DNA from: Dolichospermum planctonicum | Lineage (GTDB): Bacteria; Cyanobacteriota; Cyanobacteriia; Cyanobacteriales; Nostocaceae | NCBI RefSeq assembly: GCF_005402965.1 | Contig: NZ_BJCF01000015.1 | Coordinates: 1 to 64,000 of the forward strand | Direction of reading: 5' to 3' | Length of the DNA stretch: 64,000 nucleotides | In this document: positions 27,301-35,206 of the stretch, in pieces | Position numbering within the stretch: the stretch's first letter is position 1 | Layout: each line of letters opens with the position of its first letter | Notes under the pieces: model-generated | The model's input: the letters and a program-made list of their open reading frames with translations, nothing else | The model's database searches: none | Told to the model about the DNA's origin: nothing | Program-made: the position numbers and the translations under genes

Positions 27301-27993
27301 CAGGTGAGACACTCGCCCTACAAGATACCATTGTAAATACTCACGGGGTGAGGTAAAAAAACCTGGATAGTCGGGATGTAATAAGCCCATGTTGGGAGTT
27401 TCCGTGGGTGGTGGTATATCTCCAACTTTTAAATCTAAGTATTTTTCTGCAATTGTCCAAAATAAGGAAGCGACATTTTCTGAACCGCCGGCGTTCCAAT
27501 AACCATAGATAATTAACCAGTTGCGTAGGTCTTGGACTTTTTGGACTGGGATAAATTTTAATAACTTAGGTCCGATTTTCAGGAAACTGATATAACCGGC
27601 AAGTTTGTCTTCTTCTTTACCATTAGTGAATTTATCAAGAATGAATTTAATCGGTTTAGGCATTCCTGCGGGTTTGTCACCGATAGCAAATGCACCGATT
27701 TTCGTTAAACTAATTAATTCTAGTGCTGACTCGAAAATGAGACGAATGGGAATATTAACGATACGCTCCCGCAACCACATAACTTGGTCATAATCAAAGA
27801 TTAAACTACCAAAGAAGACATCTGCATTTTTAAGTGCTGTTTCTACTTCGGTGCTGTTTGTGGTAATATTGCGATCGCTGAAAACTCGAATATCCAAATC
27901 TGGACAGCGAGAACTAGCTAAACTAGCCGCTGTTCGGTATAAGTCCGCGTTAAAGGATTCAAATCCAGCAATTAAGACAATGCGTTTCATCAT
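24301..27993 (-). CDS. bchH: BchH/ChlH2-type magnesium chelatase subunit H
   Basis: A 1230-residue CobN/ChlH superfamily protein. Large-subunit chelatases hold the porphyrin while ChlI/ChlD drive metal insertion. The start KRIVLIAGFESFNADLYR lacks the N-terminal extension of the main cyanobacterial ChlH (about 1330 residues) and the core reads HFGMHGTVEWLPGSP and NPSESILAKRRGYG, closer to the algal ChlH2/BchH branch than to CobN or main ChlH. I infer a second chelatase H paralog, perhaps for other conditions. An oddity: residues about 785-797 (NEPQRHREHGEEEE) are encoded by an interspersed repeat present elsewhere in the window. No chlI or chlD is adjacent. Confidence 0.85.
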   Translation of the reverse strand: MMKRIVLIAGFESFNADLYRTAASLASSRCPDLDIRVFSDRNITTNSTEVETALKNADVFFGSLIFDYDQVMWLRERIVNIPIRLIFESALELISLTKIGAFAIGDKPAGMPKPIKFILDKFTNGKEEDKLAGYISFLKIGPKLLKFIPVQKVQDLRNWLIIYGYWNAGGSENVASLFWTIAEKYLDLKVGDIPPPTETPNMGLLHPDYPGFFTSPREYLQWYLVGRVSHLPKKGGQDVHPTKPVIGILLYRKHVITKLPYIPQLIRHFEKTGLIPLPIFINGVEGHVAVRDWMTSDYETQQRQQGNLETPSLSSEAVKINAIVSTIGFPLVGGPAGSMEAGRQVEVAKRILSAKNVPYIVAAPLLIQDIYSWTRQGVGGLQSVVLYALPELDGAIDTIPLGGLVGEQIYLIPERIQRLTNRVKSWVSLGQKPISARKIAIILYGFPPGYGAVGTAALLNVPRSLIKLLNALKAQGYTVGDIPEDGEELIRQIKAADEINPLVENNKKDLTTVNAKTLEKWLGYLLTSRIEKQWKYLTGSGIKTYGDEFNIGGVQLGNIWIGVQPPLGIQGDPMRLMFERDLTPHPQYAAYYKWLQNDFQADAVVHFGMHGTVEWLPGSPLGNTGYSWSDILLGNLPNLYIYAANNPSESILAKRRGYGVLISHNVPPYGRAGLYKELVNLRDLIAEYREDPAKNYLLKEGICKKIVDTGLEVDCPFDDAKNLGIPFTPENVRMFSNHAFDHYLVKLYEYLQVLENRLFSSGLHTLGAAPSQEELTGYLDAYFGNEPQRHREHGEEEEITRLLNQSTDELTNLLRGLNGEFILPAPGGDLLRDGAGVLPTGRNIHALDPYRMPSPAAFARGKEIAQKIISQSLSENKKYPETVAVLLWGLDAIKTKGESLGILLELVGAEPVKEGTGRIVRYDLKPLAEVGHPRIDVLANLSGIFRDSFVNIIELLDDLFQRAAEIDEPEDMNFIRKHALALKAQGVENYSARLFSNPAGDFGSLVNDRVVDGNWESGEDLGNTWESRNVFSYGRNDKGQARPEVLQTLLKTSDRIVQEIDSVEYGLTDIQEYYANTGGLKKAAEKQSGKKVQASFVESFSKDTTPRNLDDLLRMEYRTKLLNPKWADAMANQGSGGAFEISQRMTALIGWGGTADFQDDWVYDQAADTYALDPEMAEKLRKANPEAFKNILGRMLEASGRGLWQADGDKLDQLRKLYDLTDQELEGVKV
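25609..25637. repeat. Interspersed repeat inside the chelatase gene
   Basis: TCTCCGTGTTCTCTGTGCC followed by TCTGTGGTT matches the intergenic repeat at 18752-18780 in all but one or two bases. Here it lies in frame within bchH and adds a charged loop after the GLHTLGAAPS...DAYFGN segment. Confidence 0.75.
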
Positions 27994-28279
27994 GCTTTGG
28001 CTACGAAATATTTCTTTACCTTAATCTTAAACATTTTTGGGGATTAATGGGGGTTTGAAACGGAATCTCTACCTAAAGCAATTAATTTATCGCGTTTGGC
28101 TAAAGCGTGAAAGCTTACTGAGGGATAACCGCTCCCATGCTCCCATTGAAGTAAGAAATAAATCTTTAGACTTGTCTAGGTTTTATATAGCAGATTAAAA
28201 TCATATCTATCCTTTTTGGAAATACATTAACAAGTAGTGGATCATTGAAATACCAGTAAAGTTACCCAAGGAGATACAA

Positions 28280-29269
28280 ATGAAATACGGCATTGACATT
28301 GGTCACAACTGCCCACCCGATAGTGGTGCAAGCGGCATAAGATCGGAAGATAGGTTAACAATGGAGGTAGGCAATAAGGTTATAGATAAATTAGAAAGTT
28401 TAGGACATACAGTCATTCCCTGTAAACCCAATAGCGCCAGTACAGTAAATCGTTCTTTAGGTAGCCGCTGTGATAAAGCCAATAATAACCGAGTAGATTT
28501 TTTTGTATCTATTCATTTTAATGCCTTTAATGGTCAAGCCAATGGGACTGAAGTATTTGCGATTAGCGACGGTGGCAGAAAAGTTGCCCAAAAAGTATTA
28601 GATGAAATTGTCAAATTAGGCTTTTTTAATCGTGGTGTTAAAAGTGGTTCTCACTTGTATGTTCTTAGAAGAACAAATATGCCGGGAATTCTTATAGAGG
28701 GTTGCTTCATTGATTCTGCCAAAGATATGCAAATATATGATGGTGAAGCAATGGCCAACGCCATAGTTGCTGGGTTAACAGGTAAAGCAGCAAATACTCC
28801 TGCAAATCCTGTTCCTAATGTACCTGTAAATCCTGTTCCTAATGCTCCTGCAAATTCTGTGATAGATGAAGAACAGAATAAAGATAAGAGCATTCTGAGA
28901 CTACAACAGAGTTTAAATCGTCTGAAAATTACAGATAAAAATAATCGCCCCTTAACAGAAGATAATAGCATGGGACCGGCGACATCTTCGGCAATAGAAA
29001 AATTCCAGAGAATTGTGGGAGTTTTACCAACGGGAATAGCGGGTAATACCACCTGGGATGCTATTAATCAAATATTAGCTAAACGGGTGATTCAAGGAAC
29101 TCATGCCAGTGGTGTGATTATTAAATATTTGCAATACCGTGTAGGTGCTGATCCTGATGGTATTTATGGTCCAAAAACAGAAGCAGCAATCAAGAAATTT
29201 CAACAGCAAAACGGTTTAACTGCTGATGGTATTGTTGGGTCAATGAGTTGGCAGAAATTGATAAATTAG
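28280..29269 (+). CDS. N-acetylmuramoyl-L-alanine amidase with two peptidoglycan-binding domains
   Basis: A 329-residue Amidase_3 protein that would cut the amide bond between MurNAc and the stem peptide. The catalytic domain (1-170) shows zinc-ligand regions DIGHNCPPDSGA, GNKVIDKL, VSIHFNAFNG and the catalytic Glu region GILIEGCFID. A Pro/Asn linker with short repeats (PANPVPN, PVNPVPN, PANSV) follows, then two PG_binding_1 domains (about 205-265 and 275-328; GVLPTGIAGNTTWDAI and DGIYGPKTEAAIKKF). There is no signal peptide, unlike most AmiC-type amidases. An RBS AAGGAG precedes the ATG. Confidence 0.88.
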   Translation: MKYGIDIGHNCPPDSGASGIRSEDRLTMEVGNKVIDKLESLGHTVIPCKPNSASTVNRSLGSRCDKANNNRVDFFVSIHFNAFNGQANGTEVFAISDGGRKVAQKVLDEIVKLGFFNRGVKSGSHLYVLRRTNMPGILIEGCFIDSAKDMQIYDGEAMANAIVAGLTGKAANTPANPVPNVPVNPVPNAPANSVIDEEQNKDKSILRLQQSLNRLKITDKNNRPLTEDNSMGPATSSAIEKFQRIVGVLPTGIAGNTTWDAINQILAKRVIQGTHASGVIIKYLQYRVGADPDGIYGPKTEAAIKKFQQQNGLTADGIVGSMSWQKLIN

Positions 29270-29283
29270 TATCAACTTTTTAT

Positions 29284-29316
29284 AGATTCCCGACCTCTTT
29301 AAGAAGTCGGGGATCT
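29284..29316 (+). terminator. Terminator-like hairpin after the amidase gene
   Basis: AGATTCCCGACCTCTT pairs with AAGAAGTCGGGGATCT, followed by GAGTTTTT. This hairpin type is also a common dispersed cyanobacterial repeat, so it may be a repeat acting as a terminator. The rest of the 309-base gap to clpR (29317-29578) holds no gene I can support and presumably the clp promoter. Confidence 0.55.
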
Positions 29317-29578
29317 GAGTTTTTACCTGCTGGCAACTCTCTTGCCTTCGTTTCCTGAAGATTCCTTCGTGGTTTATCCTTTCGTGACTTGTACGTAAGT
29401 CTTATGACTCCTGAATTATCTAAAATAGACTGTATTTTTTGAACCAACTTGAGTTAGAATGTAATATCCTAAAATATAGACTTATTCATCATCAGCGAGA
29501 AATCCGCACCCAAAATCAGGTAAGCGTCGCGCTAGGATGTAAGACATTAACGGCATCATCTCAGACTATCAGTTAATT

Positions 29579-30268
29579 ATGGAAAATTCCCCCATCAAGG
29601 CAGTTCAAGCTTCTTACTACGGCGACAGTTCCTTCCGCACACCGCCGCCAGATTTGCCTTCTCTACTGTTAAAAGAGCGAATTGTCTATCTGGGAATGCC
29701 TTTAGTTTCAGCAGACGAATACAAGCGTCAAATGGGTGTTGATGTAACAAAGCTGATTATTGCTCAGTTACTCTATCTGAAATTTGACAACCCAGACAAG
29801 CCGATCTTCTTTTACATCAATTCTACGGGTACATCTTGGTACACAGGTGATGCCATTGGTTATGAGACGGAAGCCTTTGCCATTTGTGATACCATTAATT
29901 ATATCAAGACCCCTGTACATACAATTTGCATTGGTCAAGCTTTGGGAACAGCAGCGCTGATTCTATCAGCCGGAACTAAAGGCCATAGAGCTAGTTTACC
30001 TCATGCCACTATTGTCCTCAATCAACCTCGCAGTGGCACAAGGGGTCAAGCAACAGATATTCAAATTTACGCTAAGGAAGTGTTAGCAAACAAAACAGCT
30101 ATCCTGGATATTTTCTCGAAAAATACTGGACAGCCCCCCGAAAAAATTGCCAAGGATACTGAGCGAATGTTTTATTTAACTCCCCAACAAGCTAAAGAAT
30201 ACGGATTAATTGACCGTGTTTTAGAAAGCATGAAGGATCTACCCAAACCTTTACCAGTAATTGCTTAA
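29579..30268 (+). CDS. clpR: ClpR, inactive ClpP-like subunit
   Basis: A 229-residue ClpP-family protein very like cyanobacterial ClpR (start MENSPIKAVQASYYGD, NSTGTSWYTGDAIGYETEAF). ClpR pairs with ClpP3 in a mixed-ring Clp protease core that is essential in cyanobacteria. Both key residues are lost: the catalytic Ser position is Gly123 (IGQALGTAAL) and the catalytic His is Asn148 (IVLNQP), while the Asp region is kept (AKDTERM). First of three clp genes on one strand, 37 bases before the next. Confidence 0.93.
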   Translation: MENSPIKAVQASYYGDSSFRTPPPDLPSLLLKERIVYLGMPLVSADEYKRQMGVDVTKLIIAQLLYLKFDNPDKPIFFYINSTGTSWYTGDAIGYETEAFAICDTINYIKTPVHTICIGQALGTAALILSAGTKGHRASLPHATIVLNQPRSGTRGQATDIQIYAKEVLANKTAILDIFSKNTGQPPEKIAKDTERMFYLTPQQAKEYGLIDRVLESMKDLPKPLPVIA

Positions 30269-30305
30269 CTTATTTACAATCATCCCTTATTTCTTCTAAT
30301 TATCC

Positions 30306-30968
30306 ATGATGCCTGTTGATTCAGCACTTCGAGTACCTTATAACATTCCTGGTAGTAATCAGTGGCAATGGGTTAGTATTGGTCAACGCATGGCTCAGGA
30401 ACGCATTCTTTTCTTGAACCAGCCACTTACTACCAATGTGGCCAATTCCCTCGTTTCCTCAATACTGTATCTGGAGTCAGAGGATCAAACTAAACCCATC
30501 TACCTTTATATCAATTCTCTCGGTGATCCTGTCCTAGCTGGTATGGATGAAACCGCTGGTATGATGTCAATTAAGGCCTGTTTGGCAATCTACGACACAA
30601 TACAGTACATTAAGTCAGAAATTGTCACTATCTGCTTAGGTCAAGCCGTGGGTATGGCCGCCTTAATTTTATCATCGGGAAGGAAAGGCAAAAGATTTAG
30701 TTTACCTCATGCGAATATCGCCCTGACTCAGTTTAGTGTGGCTACTCGCGGTCAAGCAACCGATATTCAAGTTAACGCTGAAGAAGTTTTGCTGAAAAAA
30801 TCGGTGATTATTGATATTTTTTGCCAAAATACGGGACAAACAGCCGAAAAAATCTCGAAAGATAGTGAACGTATTTTCTATATGACTCCCCAGGAAGCAC
30901 AGGAATACGGAATAATTGATCGGGTGCTGGAAAGTACCAAGAATTTAGCAAAATCTCTTCCAGTTTGA
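30306..30968 (+). CDS. Second inactive ClpP-like subunit
   Basis: A 220-residue ClpP-family protein. The active-site Ser is replaced by Gly116 (LGQAVGMAAL) and the His by Thr141 (NIALTQF), so it cannot be a protease alone. Around residues 74-92 it carries a 14-residue insertion (LGDPVLAGMDETAGMMSIKACLAIYDT) where ClpP has [14 protein letters not shown], in the handle region that contacts the other ring. Its C-terminus (RVLESTKNLAKSLPV) resembles ClpR. It probably joins the same mixed ring. Starting codon could be ATG 30306 or 30309. Confidence 0.88.
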   Translation: MMPVDSALRVPYNIPGSNQWQWVSIGQRMAQERILFLNQPLTTNVANSLVSSILYLESEDQTKPIYLYINSLGDPVLAGMDETAGMMSIKACLAIYDTIQYIKSEIVTICLGQAVGMAALILSSGRKGKRFSLPHANIALTQFSVATRGQATDIQVNAEEVLLKKSVIIDIFCQNTGQTAEKISKDSERIFYMTPQEAQEYGIIDRVLESTKNLAKSLPV

Positions 30969-31031
30969 TCTCAATTGACAATTACGGAAAATCTACAGTT
31001 CTATCTTCATAGTCTCTACTAAAATTGTCCT

Positions 31032-31625
31032 ATGCCTATTGGTATTCCCAAAGTTCCCTATCGTCTCCCTGGTAGCAGCTACGAACAATGGATCGATCTC
31101 GAAGATCGTCTATTTCGGGAGCGGATTATTTTCTTGACAGAGGAAGTAGATGATGGTATTGCTAATGCCATTGTCGCTTACTTACTTTATTTAGATTCCG
31201 AGGATCAGAGTAAGCCAATTTATTTGTATATCAATTCTCCCGGTGGTTCTGTAACGGCAGGTTTGGCGATTTACGACACAATGCAGCACATCAAATCTGA
31301 GGTGGTGACAATTTGTGTCGGTTTGGCTGCGTCCATGGGGTCTTTTCTTTTGGCTGCGGGAACTAAAGGTAAACGCATGGCTTTACCTCACTCCCGGATT
31401 ATGATTCATCAACCTTCCGGTGGTACTCGTGGACAAGCTTCTGATATCGAAATCGAAGCTAGAGAGATTTTACGGCTACGTCACCAATTAAATCAAATTT
31501 ATGTTGATAAGACTGGTCAAACTTTAGAGAAAATTGAGAAAGATATGAATCGTGACTTTTTTATGTCTGCTCAAGAAGCTCAGGAATATGGTTTAATTGA
31601 TCGGGTGATTGAAGAACGTATTTAG
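31032..31625 (+). CDS. clpP: ClpP protease subunit, catalytically complete
   Basis: A 197-residue ATP-dependent Clp protease subunit with an intact triad: Ser101 (GLAASMG), His126 (IMIHQP) and Asp171 (IEKDMNRD). The start [20 protein letters not shown] resembles ClpP3 of other cyanobacteria, the normal partner of ClpR. Third gene of the cluster, 63 bases after the second. The core would use a ClpC/ClpX-type ATPase encoded elsewhere. Confidence 0.95.
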   Translation: MPIGIPKVPYRLPGSSYEQWIDLEDRLFRERIIFLTEEVDDGIANAIVAYLLYLDSEDQSKPIYLYINSPGGSVTAGLAIYDTMQHIKSEVVTICVGLAASMGSFLLAAGTKGKRMALPHSRIMIHQPSGGTRGQASDIEIEAREILRLRHQLNQIYVDKTGQTLEKIEKDMNRDFFMSAQEAQEYGLIDRVIEERI

Positions 31626-31637
31626 ATAGTAGGAAAT

Positions 31638-31694
31638 AATTCAAAATTCAAGATGTAAAGTTCATTTGAATTTTGAATTTTGAATTTTGAATTG
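31638..31694. repeat. TTTGAAT heptamer repeat with inverted arm
   Basis: AATTCAAAATTCA is followed by three to four copies of TTTGAAT in the opposite sense, giving a foldable element between clpP and the DnaJ gene. Confidence 0.6.
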
Positions 31695-31707
31695 GAGTTA
31701 AGCCAAC

Positions 31708-32307
31708 ATGGATCTTCAAGATTGCTATCGTTTATTGGGTTTAAGGTCGGGAGCTTCTTTTGCGGATGTGAAAGCGTCCTATCGACGATTGGTACAGCAA
31801 TATCATCCTGATATTAATCCAGATGATCTCAAAGCAAAAGATAAATTTATTGCAGTGAATGAGGCTTATAAGTTCCTGCAAATGATCTTATCACCAGAGG
31901 AAATTAAGCCACAGTCTCATGACCTGAAAACTCATGTTTCTGGTTTTTCAGAAGTGAAAACGCAGGTAACAACAGCAAATATCAAAGTTACATCTCACCC
32001 AGCAAATTTGCAGGATATCGAACAACGGTTAAAATGGAAGACGTATGAACAATTACAGCGGTTTTTACAAGCAAGACGTTTTCCCCAAGCGATCGCTTTA
32101 GCGGAAGCTTTACTGGCACGTTTACCAGCAGATGTAGAAGTGCGTCAATGGTTAGCGATCGCTTATCAAATCTGGGGACAAGCGTTAATTACAGAAAAAC
32201 AATTCCCAAAGGCCAGAATTTATCTGAAAAAAGCCTTAAAAACCGACCCAGACAATAAAGCTTTATGGTCTGAAGTTCAGCAGGATTTTCAGCGTTTGGG
32301 AGTTTAG
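31708..32307 (+). CDS. DnaJ-domain protein with TPR-like C-terminus
   Basis: A 199-residue protein. Residues 1-65 are a J domain with the HPD motif (VQQYHPDINPDDLKAKDKF), which stimulates Hsp70 ATPase. A polar linker follows, then a C-terminal helical region (about 110-199) with a TPR-like repeat (ARIYLKKALKTDPDNKALWSEVQ). Truncated relative to full DnaJ: no G/F or zinc domain. Probably a specialised DnaK co-chaperone. It lies just after the clp cluster, a plausible quality-control neighbourhood. Confidence 0.88.
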   Translation: MDLQDCYRLLGLRSGASFADVKASYRRLVQQYHPDINPDDLKAKDKFIAVNEAYKFLQMILSPEEIKPQSHDLKTHVSGFSEVKTQVTTANIKVTSHPANLQDIEQRLKWKTYEQLQRFLQARRFPQAIALAEALLARLPADVEVRQWLAIAYQIWGQALITEKQFPKARIYLKKALKTDPDNKALWSEVQQDFQRLGV

Positions 32308-32329
32308 GTAATGGCCATGGAAAAATTAT

Positions 32330-32590
32330 ATGTCTAAATCTGTGATTACTATCACCGTTAAGTTATTTGCTGCTTATCAAGAAGCCTATGGAGTCTCTGA
32401 ATTGATCTGGGATTTTCCTGATGGTACAATAGTTAAGTCGGTATGCGATCGCTTAATTACTGAACATCCAGAACTGACGCAGTGGAGTCAAATAACTCGC
32501 TTTGGTGTTAATTTACAATTCGTGGAAGCAGATAGGATTCTTCAAAATGGTGACGAAGTGGTTTTAATTCCCCCAGTCAACGGTGGTTAA
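32330..32590 (+). CDS. MoaD/ThiS-like sulfur carrier protein
   Basis: An 86-residue ubiquitin-like protein ending in the diagnostic Gly-Gly (PPVNGG). MoaD carries sulfur as a C-terminal thiocarboxylate for molybdopterin synthesis. The beta-grasp pattern is visible (ITVKLFAAYQEAYG, DGDEVVLIPPV-like NGDEVVLIPPVNGG). MoaE is not nearby, so a ThiS-like or other sulfur-transfer role is possible. Confidence 0.82.
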   Translation: MSKSVITITVKLFAAYQEAYGVSELIWDFPDGTIVKSVCDRLITEHPELTQWSQITRFGVNLQFVEADRILQNGDEVVLIPPVNGG

Positions 32591-32637
32591 TAAGGACATA
32601 TTCAAATACATTAAAAATAAATTACATATCATTAAAT

Positions 32638-33045
32638 ATGATTAAGTTAATTTTTACAGCTATTTTAATAATTTTCCTGACAGGTTGTACTAGTATTGCC
32701 TTATTACCAACACCAGAATTAGTGCAAAAAGCGATCGCATTCCAGCTAGAACAAACCCAACAGCAACTTAACCAACAGCTAGATTTAAACTTGCAAAAAT
32801 TTGATATTCAGCGGATATCTATTACTCAACAACAACCGTTGACCATTGGAAACTTACCAGCTTACCGGGTACAGGGAAATTATGACCTGACTGTGAAATT
32901 GCCAAAACGCAGTTTTAAACAAGTGCAAAAACCCTTTGAGGTTTATCTGCAAATTCAGAAAGAAGGTAAAAGTTGGCGGTTATTAATACCAGAAAAAAAC
33001 TGTCAATATCCTCAAATAAAAGGCAAAAGTTACTTAATTCTTTAA
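32638..33045 (+). CDS. Small predicted lipoprotein
   Basis: A 135-residue protein of unknown family. A lipoprotein signal ends in the lipobox LTGC (Cys17). The mature part has a Gln-rich helix (FQLEQTQQQLNQQLDLNL) followed by beta-strand-like segments (YRVQGNYDLTVKLPKRSF, VYLQIQKEGKSWRLLIPE). Probably anchored in the inner or outer membrane facing the periplasm. Confidence 0.65.
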   Translation: MIKLIFTAILIIFLTGCTSIALLPTPELVQKAIAFQLEQTQQQLNQQLDLNLQKFDIQRISITQQQPLTIGNLPAYRVQGNYDLTVKLPKRSFKQVQKPFEVYLQIQKEGKSWRLLIPEKNCQYPQIKGKSYLIL

Positions 33046-33278
33046 ACGTTAAAAGTTCGGTATTTTTGGATAATAGTTAATAAATTCGTCACTGACTGTG
33101 TGGGCTTCTCAGGAGAATATGAATAAATTTACGACCGCTATAATCGAAAATTCCCAAGCCATGATAGATTAAACCTCTATCAATAGATATAAATTACAAA
33201 AAAACACTAATTAGGTATTGGCAGTTTTCAAGATTGCCTATATATTATATTTCAAGATTGCATCTCCAGAAGGATTTT

Positions 33279-34172
33279 ATGGTAATTCAAAAACCGCAAT
33301 GGTTTAAAACTGCTTTCCAAATCAAAGGTTCAGTAATTACTGCTATTTATCAACGGGTGATTTTAACTGGGGCTTTTGGAGTATTAGTTTCTGTACTTTA
33401 TTATAGTAAAGTCCCGGTTTCTCAACCCATTTTAGCTAGTGTTATTCCTAGTATAGTCTTAGGTTTATTATTAGTATTTCGGACAAATACAGCTTATGAA
33501 CGTTTTTGGGAAGGGAGAAAATGCTGGGGTTCAATGGTTAATACTATCCGCAATTTAGCCCGACAAATCTGGGTATGTATTGATGAAAAACGACCGGAAG
33601 ATAAAGATAATAAAATTGATGCTTTAAATTTACTGGTAGCTTTTGGAATAGCGACAAAATTGCATTTACGAAGTGAACCTATCAATAGTGATTTAGAAGC
33701 ATTAATACCCGAATCTAAATATATCAAATTAAAGATTATTAATAATCCTCCTTTAGAAATTGCTTTTTGGATTAGTGATTATTTACAACAGCAGTATAAT
33801 CGTAATTGTCTCAATAGTTATCAAATGGCTTCTTTGCAAGAATTGTTGAATATTTTGGTAGATAATTTAGGTGCGTGTGAACGAATTTTAAAAACACCCA
33901 TGCCCCTTGCTTATGCTATTCACCTTAAACAATTATTGTTTTTATACTGCTTCCTTTTGCCATTTCAAATAGTAGAGAGTTTGGGTTGGTGGACTGGGTT
34001 AATTTCTGCTTTAGTCAGTTTTACCTTATTCGGTATTGAAGCCATTGGTTTAGAAATTGAAAACCCCTTTGGTTATGATGAAAATGACTTACCTTTAGAC
34101 GCAATTTGCAAAACTATGAAACGGAATATTGATGATATCATCAGCTTAACTCCTAGTGTGCAAAAATCATAA
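33279..34172 (+). CDS. Bestrophin-family ion channel
   Basis: About 297 residues from ATG 33279 (MVIQKPQWFKTAFQIKGS), which has AGAAGGA upstream; a TTG at 33234 would add 15 residues. Family signatures: SVIPSIVLGLLLVFRTNTAYERFWEGRKCWG (the NTAYERxWE core of bacterial YneE/bestrophins), a long cytoplasmic part, and a final YCFLLPFQIVESLGWW and LFGIEAIGLEIENPFGYDENDLPLD. Four membrane helices are expected. In phototrophs bestrophins serve anion transport; a thylakoid or plasma-membrane role here is inference. Confidence 0.92.
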   Translation: MVIQKPQWFKTAFQIKGSVITAIYQRVILTGAFGVLVSVLYYSKVPVSQPILASVIPSIVLGLLLVFRTNTAYERFWEGRKCWGSMVNTIRNLARQIWVCIDEKRPEDKDNKIDALNLLVAFGIATKLHLRSEPINSDLEALIPESKYIKLKIINNPPLEIAFWISDYLQQQYNRNCLNSYQMASLQELLNILVDNLGACERILKTPMPLAYAIHLKQLLFLYCFLLPFQIVESLGWWTGLISALVSFTLFGIEAIGLEIENPFGYDENDLPLDAICKTMKRNIDDIISLTPSVQKS

Positions 34173-34234
34173 TCAGATGGGAAACTGCTGTAATTTATCA
34201 GTTTTTATCAGTTTTTATCTGCGTTAATCTGCGG

Positions 34235-35170
34235 TTAATGATTCTCAAAATTAGATTCTGTGAGTTTGATTATAAACGGAGATACTCCCTCAACAAATGC
34301 CTGAGTAGATTCATAGGGCATAACATTTTTACCAGTTATTTTTATTCCCTGACTTTGAGATACACAATTGAGATAATGCGCTAATCTTTGATCTGGACTT
34401 TCTTGTTTGCTTTCTTTACTAATACCCAGGGAGTTTTGTCCCATAACTAACAATGTAGGATAGGGAATTGCAGCAATATCACTACTGTAGTCTCTTTGCC
34501 AAAACCTGGCTAAAAAAGCAAATACTGCATAACGTCCATTAATATTTTTAGCATCTGCTTCCAGCATATTTAACCATTCATCATCAACATTTTCACTAGC
34601 AGCAAACAATTTTTCCACAGAGAAAGAATACAAAAATTTACGGGTGCGAGCATAGCGGAAAAAAGCATTACCTATGGGGGATGTAAAAATGCTCCAAAGT
34701 AGATTTTGTTGCCATTTAGGGGCGTTTTTAGTAATTACTGGCCAAGATGTAGGATCAGAAAATACTAACCCAGCAATTAATTCTTTTTCCAGTTTGACTA
34801 ATTCAATAGCAACTGGTAATAAAGCCCCTTGCACTACGATAATAACAGGTTTTTTGACCACAGTTTGCAAGAAGTATTGTAACTGTTTTGCCCAGTTAAT
34901 TGGTTTGTGTGCTAGAGGTGGCATATCACTTTCACCACAACCCAGTAAATCGGGATTGTAAATAGGATTTTGGTGATTTTTATCATACCATTCTCGGCAG
35001 AATCGCTGCCAAAATTGCCGTGATAATCCTACTCCTATGGGATGAATTAACAGTAAAGGAATACCCGTTGCTGGAGAATTGAGCGGTTGATGAATTTCGT
35101 AAGCACAGCGGTAATTTTGCCACAGATAATATTGGGTAGGAGATGCTGTTTTAGATTTAGATAAGGACAT
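34235..35170 (-). CDS. Alpha/beta-hydrolase fold protein with altered nucleophile elbow
   Basis: A 311-residue alpha/beta-hydrolase. The oxyanion-side segment LLLIHPIGVGLSRQFWQRF and the catalytic-base side PDLLGCGESDMP are visible. The strand that should hold the GxSxG elbow reads IIVVQGALLPVAIELV, with no Ser at that position. The family has members in which the Ser is lost and the fold is structural, so a classical hydrolase activity is doubtful. Ends with PYESTQAFVEGVSPFII. Function unknown. Confidence 0.75.
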   Translation of the reverse strand: MSLSKSKTASPTQYYLWQNYRCAYEIHQPLNSPATGIPLLLIHPIGVGLSRQFWQRFCREWYDKNHQNPIYNPDLLGCGESDMPPLAHKPINWAKQLQYFLQTVVKKPVIIVVQGALLPVAIELVKLEKELIAGLVFSDPTSWPVITKNAPKWQQNLLWSIFTSPIGNAFFRYARTRKFLYSFSVEKLFAASENVDDEWLNMLEADAKNINGRYAVFAFLARFWQRDYSSDIAAIPYPTLLVMGQNSLGISKESKQESPDQRLAHYLNCVSQSQGIKITGKNVMPYESTQAFVEGVSPFIIKLTESNFENH

Positions 35171-35206
35171 AATTTTAAGTTTTTATAGGGGGAGTTTTAA
35201 GAATTG

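Noticed and set aside
28000-28279. Small RNA gene upstream of the amidase
   Set aside because: No clear stem or promoter; only weak local pairing.
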